Of a stretch of DNA of 64,000 nt, positions 49,991 to 58,977 are shown one piece after another. The stretch covers positions 1-64,000 of the forward strand of contig NZ_JAWDIY010000009.1 of assembly GCF_032380655.1 (NCBI RefSeq), in the 5' to 3' direction. The notes under the pieces are model-generated. The model made no database searches. It saw only the letters and a program-made list of their open reading frames with translations, and was not told the origin of the DNA. The stretch's first letter is position 1. Each line of letters opens with the position of its first letter. Made by a program: the position numbers and the translations under genes. The DNA is from Diplocloster hominis (GTDB lineage Bacteria > Bacillota > Clostridia > Lachnospirales > Lachnospiraceae).

Positions 49991-51753
49991 TGATAAGGTT
50001 GTTTCAAAGACTTTTGTTGTTCTCGGGCTTACAGAAGAAGCGTCTTATCCGCTCTTTCCTTGCATACCTTGTCAGCTCATTCTTTGAGATGATCCCAATC
50101 ATGGCCATTCTAACGGTGCTCACGGGAATCCTGAAGCAGCTTTCCGGCGATGTTATGCCTGAAAGCATAATCTGGATTTCGCTTGGCATCATGATTGTTT
50201 CCATTGTAGGGCGAATTGTATTTGTCAATCTTTCTGCCAATGCCAGAACTCTTGGCAGCTTCGCGTTCGGGTCGGAAAAGCGCATGGAGATCGGCGAACG
50301 CCTGAAAAAGGCGCCTATGGGTTATTTCAATGAAAACAGGCTCGGGGATATCACCGCGGCGGTGACGACCACCCTTGGTGATCTGGAGCAGCAGTCCGTT
50401 ACCATTATGGAAAATGTGGCGGGCGGGTTTATCCACGCCATCGTGATTGGCGTTTGGCTTATGATCTATGAGTGGCGGACCGGGCTGATCTCTTTGGCCG
50501 GACTTGCTGTGGCGCTCATCGTCTATTCGTTTATCGGCAATGTCGGCAGGAAATACGCGCCCCGCCGTCAGGCAGCCCAGGCTGGCCTGGTCACTGCCGT
50601 TTTGGAATATGTGCAGGGCATGGGCGTAGTCAAGGCGTTTGGGCTGGCGGAGCGCACTGGAAAAGCAGTTGATGCCGCAATTGAGGAAAGCAAAGAGGCA
50701 AATATCGTGCTTGAAAAGGCGTTTTCCAAAATGACGGCGCTCTATCAGACGGTGTTCAAGCTCGCACGGGCGGCTATTCTGGTTTTTGCGCCCTATCTTC
50801 TGGCAGGAGGAAGCATCACGCCGGAGAAGTGCCTGCTGCTTCTCGTGTCCAGCTTCATGATCTATGCCGCCGTGGAGGTAGCGGGTAGTATGTCCTCCAT
50901 TGCCCGCGCGGTGGAGGCTTCCCTGGACCGGCTGGATAACATCATGGACATTCCATCCCTGGACGAAAACGGGGCTGATCTTGTGCCGGAAAATTTCAAT
51001 ATCGAAGTGAAGAATATGTCCTTTGGATACGGGGAAAAGGAGGTATTACATCAAATCAGCTTAAGCGTACCCCAGGGAAGCTCCTGCGCCATTGTTGGTC
51101 CCTCCGGCGCCGGAAAAACCACGCTGGTCGGTCTGATTGCCCGTTTCTGGGATGTGAAGGAAGGACAGATCACGCTCGGCGGCCGGGATGTGCGGGAATA
51201 TACCAGCGGCAGCCTTCTAAAGAATTTCGCCATCGTATTTCAGAATGTGTATCTCTTTGAGGACACCGTCGAGAACAATATCCGGTTTGGCAGACCGGAC
51301 GCGAGCGAGGATGAAATCATAGCGGTCGCAAAGAAAGCCTGCTGCCATGACTTTATCATGACGCTGCCCGATGGCTATCAGACAAAGATCGGCGAAGGAG
51401 GCTCCAGCCTCTCCGGCGGGGAAAAGCAGCGAATCTCCATTGCAAGGGCAATTCTGAAGGACGCACCCATCGTCATTTTGGATGAAGCCACAGCCAGCGT
51501 GGATCCCGAAAACGAGCAGGAGCTGCAAAAGGCCATCCGGGAGCTGACAAAAGGCAAAACGATCCTGATGATCGCCCACCGTCTGTCCACCGTGCGCACG
51601 GCAGATCAAATCATCGTGCTGGAGAACGGCAGGATCATTCAACGCGGAAACCATAAGGAGCTGATGCGCGAAGACGGCCTGTACAGGCGCTTTGTGGGAA
51701 TGCGCAGCCAGGCAATCGGCTGGACGCTGAAAGGCGGGAAAGCACATGGATAG
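49990..51753 (+). CDS. ABC transporter, fused permease-ATPase half (second)
   Basis: Predicted 587-residue partner of the preceding half transporter. Membrane helices cover ~20-310; the ATPase has Walker A GPSGAGKTT, signature LSGGEKQR, Walker B IVILDEATASVDPENE and H-loop IAHRLST, so both sites look catalytic. The ATG shares a base with the previous stop. Together the pair resembles YbtP/YbtQ-IrtA/IrtB heterodimers that take up metal chelates, an inference that would fit a TetR-controlled metal or siderophore-like locus. Confidence 0.9.
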   Translation: MIRLFQRLLLFSGLQKKRLIRSFLAYLVSSFFEMIPIMAILTVLTGILKQLSGDVMPESIIWISLGIMIVSIVGRIVFVNLSANARTLGSFAFGSEKRMEIGERLKKAPMGYFNENRLGDITAAVTTTLGDLEQQSVTIMENVAGGFIHAIVIGVWLMIYEWRTGLISLAGLAVALIVYSFIGNVGRKYAPRRQAAQAGLVTAVLEYVQGMGVVKAFGLAERTGKAVDAAIEESKEANIVLEKAFSKMTALYQTVFKLARAAILVFAPYLLAGGSITPEKCLLLLVSSFMIYAAVEVAGSMSSIARAVEASLDRLDNIMDIPSLDENGADLVPENFNIEVKNMSFGYGEKEVLHQISLSVPQGSSCAIVGPSGAGKTTLVGLIARFWDVKEGQITLGGRDVREYTSGSLLKNFAIVFQNVYLFEDTVENNIRFGRPDASEDEIIAVAKKACCHDFIMTLPDGYQTKIGEGGSSLSGGEKQRISIARAILKDAPIVILDEATASVDPENEQELQKAIRELTKGKTILMIAHRLSTVRTADQIIVLENGRIIQRGNHKELMREDGLYRRFVGMRSQAIGWTLKGGKAHG

Positions 51754-51793
51754 AAGGTTAGTATAAATTAACAGAAAACGGAGGAATGGATTT

Positions 51794-52396
51794 ATGGACA
51801 AAAAGAAAAAGTGGACGGTTAAGGATGTTATTACAACGGTATTGCTCTCCGCAGTACTGATTGTCATCCAGCTCGTCGTCAACATGGTCTGCATGGCCAA
51901 CGACTTTGTCAGCATGGTGCTGTCGGTGGGGATCACCATGTTCCTCTGCGCGCCGGTCTATATGCTCATGGTCAGCCGGATCGGAAAGCGGTTTGTGACG
52001 CTGATCTATATGACGCTGCTTGGCGTGATTTTCCTGCTGATGGGCAACTGGTTTTTGCTCCCCTACTTTATCGTTACGGGCGTCATCTGCGAGGTAATTT
52101 TGTGGAAGCGCGGAGCCTGCGGCAATCCCAAGCGCATGACTGCCGCCTGGACGGCGGCAAGCCTGCTGTACAACGGGGTCAATCTGCTGCCCATCTGGTT
52201 CTTCTGGGACACCTACTACGATTTTGCGCTGGCAAGCGGCATGGAGCAGAGCTACATCGATTCCTATGTGCGTTACTACACTTCTCCCGGCTGGCTGGCC
52301 TTTATTCTGCTGTTCACAACGCTGATGGGCTTTTTAGGCTGCATGGTGGGCAGCCGGCTGATCCGCAGGCATTTTCAGAAGGCCGGCGTTCTATGA
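51794..52396 (+). CDS. MptD-family ECF transporter S component (set 2)
   Basis: Predicted 200-residue membrane protein, same length and fold as the set 1 S component but divergent in sequence (VKDVITTVLLSAVLIVIQLV; ends RRHFQKAGVL). Aromatic-rich segments (LLPIWFFWDTYYDF) may line the ligand site. It follows the second ABC half by 40 bases with GGAGG before the ATG and overlaps the next EcfT gene by four bases. The different S components suggest two related substrates. Confidence 0.85.
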   Translation: MDKKKKWTVKDVITTVLLSAVLIVIQLVVNMVCMANDFVSMVLSVGITMFLCAPVYMLMVSRIGKRFVTLIYMTLLGVIFLLMGNWFLLPYFIVTGVICEVILWKRGACGNPKRMTAAWTAASLLYNGVNLLPIWFFWDTYYDFALASGMEQSYIDSYVRYYTSPGWLAFILLFTTLMGFLGCMVGSRLIRRHFQKAGVL

Positions 52397-53091
52397 GGGC
52401 GGACGCATCCTTTGCGGTGCCGGTCAAGCTGTGGGCGCTGCTGTGTGCATTTGCCGGAGTAACTATCGGCGGGAATGTGCTGCTCACCTGCATCCTGACC
52501 GGCGGGGCTCTTCTTTATCTCGTCTTACAGCGGAGCTTCCGCCTTGCCGCGTCCTATGGCTGCTTTTATCTGCTGCTGGCGCTGCTGCTGTACGGTATCC
52601 GCTTCCACGGGCTGCATATGCCGGTCTTTTCGGAGTTTTATGTTCTGATGTTCTGGAATCTATCACCGATCTTTCTGGTGTCATGGGATCTGATCACCAC
52701 GCCGCCGGGAATGCTCTCCGCGTTTTTATCCCGCCTCCGTATGCCCACCCCGTTCATTCTCGGGCTTCTTGTGGTTTTTCGCTTCTTCCCTACCATGCGG
52801 ACGGAGCTAAAGGGTGTAGGCAGGTCCATGAAAAACCGAGGGCTTACCGCGGCGGGGCAGCTGCTCGCACATCCCGTGCAGAGCATGGAGTATGTGCTGG
52901 TTCCGTTTCTCCTTCGGGTGTTGCAGCTTGCCGATCAGCTTTCCGTTTCTGCCGTTGCAAGGGGCGCGGAGCGCCCGGGCGTGCGCGGCAGCTATTATGA
53001 GAAAAGGGCCGGGGCGCGGGATCACATCGCGGCAGCCGCATGTGCGCTGGTCACGGCTTCCTATTTGGTTTTGGAAAGGAGCATGGCATGA
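52393..53091 (+). CDS. ECF transporter transmembrane component EcfT (set 2)
   Basis: Predicted 232-residue EcfT with about five membrane helices and the coupling motifs RFFPTMRTELKGVGRSMKNR and SAVARGAERPG (Ala-Arg-Gly). The start at 52393 overlaps the S gene stop (ATGA); a much longer in-frame extension lies over the S gene in another frame and is rejected. The stop overlaps the next ATPase start by four bases. Confidence 0.88.
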   Translation: MRADASFAVPVKLWALLCAFAGVTIGGNVLLTCILTGGALLYLVLQRSFRLAASYGCFYLLLALLLYGIRFHGLHMPVFSEFYVLMFWNLSPIFLVSWDLITTPPGMLSAFLSRLRMPTPFILGLLVVFRFFPTMRTELKGVGRSMKNRGLTAAGQLLAHPVQSMEYVLVPFLLRVLQLADQLSVSAVARGAERPGVRGSYYEKRAGARDHIAAAACALVTASYLVLERSMA

Positions 53092-54500
53092 TTGAGCTTA
53101 CACACGCTTCCTTTCAATACGAAAACTCGGACAGAGGCGTACAGGGCATTTCCCTTTTGGTAAAAGGTGGCGAATGCGTCGTGCTGACGGGGCTTTCCGG
53201 CTGTGGAAAGACCACCGTGACAAGGCTTGCCAACGGGCTTGCGCCGTCCTATTACCCCGGAGCCTTCAGCGGAAGCGTGAGGATAGACGGCAAGGACATA
53301 TCCGGCCTTTCCACATGGGAGATAGGACGTTTGGTGGGAAGCGTTTTTCAGGACCCCAAAAGCCAGTTCTTTTCCTCCGAGCTTGCCGGAGAGGTGGCCT
53401 TTCCCTGCGAGAATTACGGCCTGTCCGCCCGGGAGATACGGGAGAGGACGGATGCCGCCATAGAGGCATTGAAGCTGTCCCATTTGAAAGACAGGGCAGT
53501 TGACGTCCTCTCAAGCGGAGAAAAGCAGCGGGCGGCCATTGCGTCCGTATATGCCATGAAGCCAAAGGTCTTTGTGTGCGACGAGCCGACGGCCAACCTC
53601 GATGCCGCCGGGACGCGGCAGCTTGCGCAGACCCTCCGGCAGCTCAAGGAGCAGGGCTTTACCCTGCTCATCGCGGAGCATCGGATCGACTGGCTGATGG
53701 GGATCGCAGACCGGTTTTTATATCTGCGGGACGGCAGAATAGAGGTCGAGTATACACCGGAGGATTTGCTTCTTCTGCCGGAGAAGGACATTTTGCACAT
53801 GGGTCTGCGCTCTCCGCACGAGGGAAAGTGCCTTCCCGCTCCCTCCGTATTGGACGAAAGCCCTGCCGTCTTGAAGACAGCGGGGCTCTCGAAAAGAATA
53901 AGCAAAGAAGTTATTTTTGAGGATATTTCGCTGTCCGTTCCAAAGGGCAAAGTGACCGCCATAACGGGGCAAAACGGCGCGGGGAAAACCACCCTTGCGC
54001 AGATCCTCTGCGGGCTGGCAAGGCAGACCGGGGGACATATCCTGATAGACGGGAAAAAAGCAAGAGCGGCAGTCCGGCGCAGGGAGATCTATTACTGCGG
54101 CAACGACACGTCAACGCAGTTCTTCACGGCAAGCGTGGCGGAGGAGCTGCTGCTGAATACCGGATTGACGGAAGAAAACAAGAGCCGTGCAAGGAGCCTG
54201 CTCAAAGAGCTTGGCCTTTACGAGTACAGGGATGCGCACCCGTCCGCCCTGTCCGGCGGACAGAAGCAGCGCCTTGCCATTGCCTGCGCCATCTTTTCCG
54301 GCCGCAGGATATTGATACTCGATGAGCCCACCAGCGGCCTTGACGGGCGAAATATGCGCCTGATCGCGGAAAGGCTGAGAAGCGAAGCGCGGCGCGGCAG
54401 AACCATTCTTGTGATCACCCATGATAAGGAGCTGATCGAGAGCTGCTGCGACAGAATTGCAAAGATCGGTGTAAAGTTTGGAGAGGGAGATGTTGCATAG
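53088..54500 (+). CDS. ECF transporter ATPase, two fused ABC domains (set 2)
   Basis: Predicted 470-residue tandem ATPase. Domain 1: GLSGCGKTT, signature LSSGEKQR (Gly replaced by Ser at the third position), Walker B VFVCDEPTANLD. Domain 2: GQNGAGKTT, LSGGQKQRL, LILDEPTSGLD. H-loops AEHR and THDK are present. It is the last gene of the cassette. The change of the first signature motif from LSGG to LSSG may make that ATP site degenerate, as in asymmetric ABC proteins. Confidence 0.92.
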   Translation: MIELTHASFQYENSDRGVQGISLLVKGGECVVLTGLSGCGKTTVTRLANGLAPSYYPGAFSGSVRIDGKDISGLSTWEIGRLVGSVFQDPKSQFFSSELAGEVAFPCENYGLSAREIRERTDAAIEALKLSHLKDRAVDVLSSGEKQRAAIASVYAMKPKVFVCDEPTANLDAAGTRQLAQTLRQLKEQGFTLLIAEHRIDWLMGIADRFLYLRDGRIEVEYTPEDLLLLPEKDILHMGLRSPHEGKCLPAPSVLDESPAVLKTAGLSKRISKEVIFEDISLSVPKGKVTAITGQNGAGKTTLAQILCGLARQTGGHILIDGKKARAAVRRREIYYCGNDTSTQFFTASVAEELLLNTGLTEENKSRARSLLKELGLYEYRDAHPSALSGGQKQRLAIACAIFSGRRILILDEPTSGLDGRNMRLIAERLRSEARRGRTILVITHDKELIESCCDRIAKIGVKFGEGDVA

Positions 54501-54673
54501 ATGAAACAAAAGATCAGCAATGTAGCGTATTTGTTTCTTCGAATCTAAATCGTATAATATAGAAGTCATGATAGCACTCTGTTGGCAGCGATGGAATGCC
54601 GGCAGAGTGTTTTTCCGCATAGCGTTCCTCTAATAGGATGATCTCCGCAAGCAAGTTCTCATACAACGATCGG

Positions 54674-54734
54674 TTGACATGCAAATTCGTTTCATTTACA
54701 CTATTATTAGGAACACTTCCTGATGATAGTGTAA
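54674..54734 (+). promoter_or_regulatory. promoter with nested inverted repeats before rubrerythrin relic
   Basis: TTGACA (54674-54679), 17-base spacer, TACACT (54697-54702). TTACACTAT (54696-54704) pairs with ATAGTGTAA (54726-54734), and inside lies AGGAA-CAC-TTCCT (54709-54721). It is a strong operator or hairpin, possibly the control site of the decayed rbr/fur locus. Confidence 0.55.
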
Positions 54735-54779
54735 CAAATATGCTTGATTTCCGGGCGAGAAAGGGGTGTGTCAATATTG

Positions 54780-54929
54780 GAAACACCAACAAATACGCAG
54801 GCACACAGACGGAAAAGAACCTTTGAAAGCCCCTTGCCTGAGAGCCTTAGACCCGGAACAAGTACACCTGCTTCGCAGCCAAGGCCAGGAAGGAGGGCTA
54901 TGAGCAGATGGCTGCTCTCTTCCTAAAAG
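54780..54929 (+). pseudogene. rubrerythrin N-terminal remnant
   Basis: In one frame the sequence reads NKYAGTQTEKNL, stop, then KPLA, stop, EP, stop, TRNKYTCFAAKARKEGYEQM and AALFLKD, stop. This parallels the first ~45 residues of rubrerythrin, an iron peroxidase of anaerobes. Four in-frame stops and loss of the C-terminal rubredoxin-like part make it a clear relic. Confidence 0.6.
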
Positions 54930-54965
54930 ACCGCCAATAAAAGGATATATGAGGATGTCTGCAAA

Positions 54966-55271
54966 GTGGATGATAAAATCAGCTGCGGAACGGTCTGCCG
55001 TAACTTGGGGCGCTTAACTGCTGACGGGCAAATCTGTCATGTGCGCGTTCCAGGTACGGATCGGTATGACAGCCGAACAGACATGCACAATCATCTGAAC
55101 TGTATGCAATGCGGTACGGCAGTAGATGCTCCTTTAGATTACCGGACAAAGATCGATACAACCGTTGCAGGGATGACCGGCCGTCAAATCAACCGGCATC
55201 GGATCATTGTGGAAGACCTCTGTTCGAAATGCCAGAGAGAATGCGAAAAAGGATGGTTGACAAAGAAATGA
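54966..55271 (+). pseudogene. truncated Fur-family regulator
   Basis: The frame encodes the C-terminal two-thirds of a Fur/PerR protein: KISCGTVCRNLGRLTADGQI (recognition helix and wing), HVRVPGTDRYDSRTDMHNHL with NCMQCG, and a final DLCSKCQ. The N-terminal ~35 residues including helix 1 are missing, the usual TVYRNL Tyr is Cys, and only a GTG at 54966 could start it. It follows the rubrerythrin relic, as perR and rbr often neighbour each other. The frame itself is intact, so a short product cannot be excluded. Confidence 0.6.
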
Positions 55272-55960
55272 TAAATGGGGAAAACGGTAAAATGCTTCGA
55301 AACGACCCGTATGAGATCCGGCTGATGCAAAATCTATATGATGCAGCGGTAAAGCAATTATCCCTCAAATTTGAAATACTAAACAATGAGTTCAAAGTGC
55401 TCTATGCCAGAAATCCCATCCATCACATCGAGGGCCGCGTAAAGGCCGTAGAAAGCATGGTGGCAAAGCTACGAAAGAAGGGTCTTCCGCCGACGATTGA
55501 GGCGGCGAGGGAGAGCATCAACGACATTGCCGGCGTCAGAGTGGTATGCAGCTATATTGACGATGTGTACCGGGTGGCGGAAATGGTGGAGCGCCAGACG
55601 GATATTGAGATCATCAAACGACAGGACTATATACGCACGCCAAACTACAATGGGTACCGGTCGCTGCATTTGGATATCCGTATGCCGGTGTATCTGTCAG
55701 ATCGGACGGAGCATGTGACCGCAGAGATACAGATCCGCACGATCGCCATGGACTTTTGGGCCAGTTTGGAGCATGACATCCGATATAAGGTAGACAAAAC
55801 AAAGCTGCCGGAGGGCATTAACGAGGAGATGCTCGAATGCTCAGGTAAGATTGCCGAGATTGACCGGAAGATGCAGGATATGTACAAGCGGATCAAGGCG
55901 GCGGAAAAGAACACAGCGTCTCCAGCCCTGAGGGAGCCAAAGAAACAGGATCGGGAGTGA
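55268..55960 (+). CDS. small alarmone synthetase (RelA/SpoT synthetase domain)
   Basis: Predicted 230-residue GTP pyrophosphokinase that makes (p)ppGpp. The single synthetase domain has HHIEGRVKAVESMVAKLRKK, SINDIAGVRVVCSYIDDVYR, the substrate loop YNGYRSLHLDIRM and VTAEIQIRTIAMDFWASLEH. The hydrolase, TGS and ACT domains of full-length Rel are absent. The ATG at 55268 overlaps the Fur-type stop (ATGA); downstream ATG 55292 is an alternative. A terminator follows. Expression may depend on the decayed upstream promoter region. Confidence 0.9.
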   Translation: MINGENGKMLRNDPYEIRLMQNLYDAAVKQLSLKFEILNNEFKVLYARNPIHHIEGRVKAVESMVAKLRKKGLPPTIEAARESINDIAGVRVVCSYIDDVYRVAEMVERQTDIEIIKRQDYIRTPNYNGYRSLHLDIRMPVYLSDRTEHVTAEIQIRTIAMDFWASLEHDIRYKVDKTKLPEGINEEMLECSGKIAEIDRKMQDMYKRIKAAEKNTASPALREPKKQDRE

Positions 55961-55970
55961 CTGCACAGAA

Positions 55971-56015
55971 AATGCGCCATACCACATTGCGAAATAGTGG
56001 TACAGCGCATTTTTT
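55971..56015 (+). terminator. rho-independent terminator
   Basis: AATGCGC...GCGCATT with inner TACCAC/GTGGTA, followed by a run of six T, 10 bases after the synthetase stop. Confidence 0.85.
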
Positions 56016-56042
56016 AGTTATCGGGTTCGGGTTGCGTGGCTG

Positions 56043-56651
56043 TCAGCCGAGTCCGTAGATCAGCAGTGAAATACCACAGGCGAGCAGACTGACTGCCGAG
56101 CCAATCAGGAGCTGCGGCAGGGTGTGGCGCGACAGCTTCAAAGAGGATCGATAGACCGCTGCGATCAGCAGCACGGACGGTATCATAAAAAGCGGATGCA
56201 GCTTCCATGTCAGCAGAAACACAGGCGCCGTCGTGCTGCAGGCATGGCCGCTTGCGTGCAGCTTGAAAAAGGCGTTGAGAATCAGCAGTGCTGCGATGGA
56301 AATGATATAGGAGAGGAATAGAATGTGGACGAGCCAGGAGCACGGGGTCAGCATTGACCAGAGAAACCCGCACAGGTATCCGATGGCACTGCATACCAGC
56401 GCCGTGCTGCGCTGTCCCTTTCTCCGATCCTTTCCAATGCGGAATATCTCCCGTACAGGGTATGCAGCCATGGGGATGAGCAGCAAAAACAACTCGCACA
56501 GGAGCAGCTCCCGCAGTGTCAAAAGATTTGCTGGGACATACATCAGGAGCACTGTTATGCCGATGACGATGGGTGGCAGGGTCAGAATGCGCACGATCAG
56601 ATGAAAGATTCCGGCTCCTCTTCCCTTTTCATTGGTTGCGCCTGCTTTCAT
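56043..56651 (-). CDS. PAP2-like membrane protein
   Basis: Predicted 202-residue protein with about six membrane helices. HASGHACSTTAPVF resembles the PSGH motif of lipid phosphatases, and a later YRSSLKLSRHTLPQLLIGS has an Arg and His where the third motif lies, but the first KxxxxxxRP motif is not clear, so activity is uncertain. It starts inside the DegV stop (ATGA overlap), so the two are coupled. Possible roles are undecaprenyl or fatty lipid handling, in line with the fatty-acid-binding DegV; this is inference. Confidence 0.65.
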   Translation of the reverse strand: MKAGATNEKGRGAGIFHLIVRILTLPPIVIGITVLLMYVPANLLTLRELLLCELFLLLIPMAAYPVREIFRIGKDRRKGQRSTALVCSAIGYLCGFLWSMLTPCSWLVHILFLSYIISIAALLILNAFFKLHASGHACSTTAPVFLLTWKLHPLFMIPSVLLIAAVYRSSLKLSRHTLPQLLIGSAVSLLACGISLLIYGLG

Positions 56652-57481
56652 GACTCAAAGCCCAGCATAATCCCGCCACGCTCGGCGTAATAGCTGCACA
56701 GTCCCCGCAGCGGATAGTTCCTCACCTCCGCCTCCGGGAATCGCTGCTGGATCTCGGTACAAAGCTCCAGCGCAAGCGCCGCATTCTGACAATGCCCGAT
56801 TCGAACCTTTCCACCCTTGTAGCCAAGCTCCACCATTTCGCTCAGCATAAACTGCCGCACTTTACGAACCCCACGGCATTTTCCAAGCATCTCAAGCATA
56901 CCTTCAGCGCTGGCCTGCCCGATGGCGCGGATCCCGAGGACGCTTGCCATCGTTGCGGCGAGCTTGCTGACACGGCCGTTCTGTGCAAGGTTGTGCATGG
57001 ATTCCAGTGCAAAAAGCAGGTGCGTATGGGTCTGATACGTATTCAATGCTTCGCAGGCTTTATCAAAGTCCGCATGAGAACGCAGCTCATATAAAGCCCT
57101 TTCAATGAGAAGGGCGATTTCGGGCCCGGCGGAAAGAGAGTCCACAACATAGATGCGCCGGGCCGGGTTGCGTTCCTCACAATTCTTCTTTGCCACGCAG
57201 GCAGCATTATAACTGCCTGAAAGAGCGCTCGTAATGGTAAATGCAATCACATCGCCGCTCTCACCGAATGCGCTTTCCCAGTCTGCGATGTTCGGACACG
57301 CACTGTAGGAACGCCCCTTGGTGTCGCGGAGCGTACTGACCATCGCGTCAACATCAAGGTTGGCGTCATCGTAAAACTCCTCGGCGTCAGTGCGTATTGA
57401 GAGCGGGACACTGACGAAGTCCGCTCCATCCAGTGTGAGAAGGTCGCAGCTGGAGTCTGCAACGATACGAAACTGATTCAT
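56648..57481 (-). CDS. DegV family fatty-acid-binding protein
   Basis: Predicted 277-residue DegV protein. These bind a fatty acid and in Gram-positives (FakB) present it to the kinase FakA. Typical are RIVADSSCDLLTLDGADFVS, SGSYNAACVAKK with the ligand-binding Ser region, and YVVDSLSAGPEIALLI. GGAGG precedes the ATG at 57481; the longer in-frame start lies upstream of that site and is rejected. No fakA is in the window. Confidence 0.92.
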   Translation of the reverse strand: MNQFRIVADSSCDLLTLDGADFVSVPLSIRTDAEEFYDDANLDVDAMVSTLRDTKGRSYSACPNIADWESAFGESGDVIAFTITSALSGSYNAACVAKKNCEERNPARRIYVVDSLSAGPEIALLIERALYELRSHADFDKACEALNTYQTHTHLLFALESMHNLAQNGRVSKLAATMASVLGIRAIGQASAEGMLEMLGKCRGVRKVRQFMLSEMVELGYKGGKVRIGHCQNAALALELCTEIQQRFPEAEVRNYPLRGLCSYYAERGGIMLGFES

Positions 57482-57604
57482 GGTGTGTCCTCCGAATAAC
57501 AAAAGCATTTCATTCGATTTTGTAAATCGACACAGGAATTCTATCAGATTTTCATCACTCCGTCAACGGCTTTTAGAAAGCCGATAAAAAGATTTTAAAA
57601 ACCG

Positions 57605-57633
57605 TTGAAAGATTGAAGATACCCGTGTATAAT
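57605..57633 (+). promoter_or_regulatory. sigma-A promoter of the DUF1836 gene
   Basis: TTGAAA (57605-57610), 17-base spacer and TATAAT (57628-57633), 28 bases before the chosen ATG at 57661. It excludes in-frame starts at 57613 and 57640. Confidence 0.8.
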
Positions 57634-57660
57634 GGCTGCATGGAAAAGGGAGTGAATAAT

Positions 57661-58179
57661 ATGATAGAGGCTATTGAGGGCTTTCGCTTACCGCGGTATG
57701 CACAGATTCCGGATGTCGGGCTTTATCTGGAGCAGGTGGTACGCTATGTCAACACGCACCTTGCGCCGTTGGGGGAACCGGAATTGACAAGCTCCATGGT
57801 GAGCAATTACGTGAAGCAGGGGCTGATCTCATCCCCCATAAAGAAGTCATACACGGCGGAGCACCTTGCACGGCTCATGTTCATTGCCGTAGTTAAGCCC
57901 GTTGTCCCGTTGGAAGGGCTTCGAATGATGTTCAGTATACAGGAGGACAACTATACCCTTCAGACCGCCTATGATTATTTCTGCGACGAGTTTGAAAATA
58001 TGCTCGGCGCAGCGTTCGGCATAGCCCCCGCGAGAGATGGCCTCGGCGAGACACAGTCCGACGCAAAGGATCTTCTCCGCAACACGATCGTAGCCATTGT
58101 CAACAAGGTCTATCTGGATCGGTATTTGGAAGAATATCAAAAGCAGAGGGGAAAAGCCCCAGATGAACAGCAAACATGA
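57661..58179 (+). CDS. DUF1836 protein with MerR-like N-terminus
   Basis: Predicted 172-residue cytoplasmic protein of the DUF1836 family. The first ~90 residues contain RLPRYAQIPDVGLYLEQVVR and SSMVSNYVKQGLISSPIKKS, a MerR-like winged helix, and the rest is helical. A regulatory role, often together with DegV genes, is inferred. GGGAGTG precedes the ATG. It diverges from degV, so the two share an upstream region and perhaps control. Confidence 0.85.
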   Translation: MIEAIEGFRLPRYAQIPDVGLYLEQVVRYVNTHLAPLGEPELTSSMVSNYVKQGLISSPIKKSYTAEHLARLMFIAVVKPVVPLEGLRMMFSIQEDNYTLQTAYDYFCDEFENMLGAAFGIAPARDGLGETQSDAKDLLRNTIVAIVNKVYLDRYLEEYQKQRGKAPDEQQT

Positions 58180-58596
58180 TCGAGAATGTTTCGCTATCTC
58201 GTTCCGCCAAAGGAGCTACACTACCTTGCAATGCTTGCGCGTCTATTCCTTGTGGACTTGCCGTTCGCAAGCAGCATAAAATGCTGTTCGCCGCCAGCAA
58301 GATTGAAAGCGAATAATATGAAGCAAATAAATCGGAATTTGAATTTCTATAAATTATGACCTCTTAACAGAGGTTATAGGTTATCAATAAAATCCTCCAA
58401 AAGCCTTGGAAATAAAGGATTTTTCGCTGTGTGCTCGCCTTATCCCTTTATACGATTTCACTATTGTTTATGCTTCCCTCGTGACCTCATAAGGGAAAAA
58501 TCAAGGGAAGAAAAAACTCGTAACACAATATAACAAAATGTGGTAATCAGGAAACTGTGACATATGTGCGAATATATTATACTGGAGGATTTTATA
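58180..58596. other. intergenic stretch with the probable left edge of the mobile element
   Basis: No gene is supported. From about 58320 base composition becomes AT-rich, unlike the genes to the left and like the mobilizable element to the right, so the junction probably lies near 58180-58330. I cannot define an attachment site because the other end is outside the window. Confidence 0.35.
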
Positions 58597-58977
58597 ATGG
58601 ACAAGTACATTTACGATAACAGCAACGGCTTATGGTATGAATTACAGGGAGATTATTACATCCCCTGTTTGGTATTACCTGCCGAAAAAGAAGAAAGGCA
58701 TATCGGAGTATGGGGACAGCGGCATTTGCGGTATATCCGTGAGCATAGAAAAGTGTTCTACATCAAGCTGTTGACAAGCGGCAAACTGCAATCCCACCTT
58801 GCCGATGTTGAAGAACAGGCACAGGAACTGTTTGACCATCTTATGAAACAACGGGCAGAGCGTGAGGGCATTACCGAAAAACTGAAAGCAGACAACCAAA
58901 TGGAATGGGTTGGCAGAATGAGCAATCTGCGGTCTGCGGTTACGGAAACTGTCAATGCCGAGGTGATCTTCGTATGA
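58597..58977 (+). CDS. tnpV: TnpV family transposon protein
   Basis: Predicted 126-residue TnpV protein, found in Tn4451/Tn4453-like and related mobilizable transposons of Clostridia; its function is unknown. Typical are WYELQGDYYIPCLVLPAEKE, GVWGQRHLRYIREHRKVFYI and the C-terminal NQMEWVGRMSNLRSAVTETV. GGAGG lies before the ATG at 58597; the in-frame ATG at 58564 is upstream of it. The stop overlaps the next small gene by four bases. Confidence 0.88.
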   Translation: MDKYIYDNSNGLWYELQGDYYIPCLVLPAEKEERHIGVWGQRHLRYIREHRKVFYIKLLTSGKLQSHLADVEEQAQELFDHLMKQRAEREGITEKLKADNQMEWVGRMSNLRSAVTETVNAEVIFV

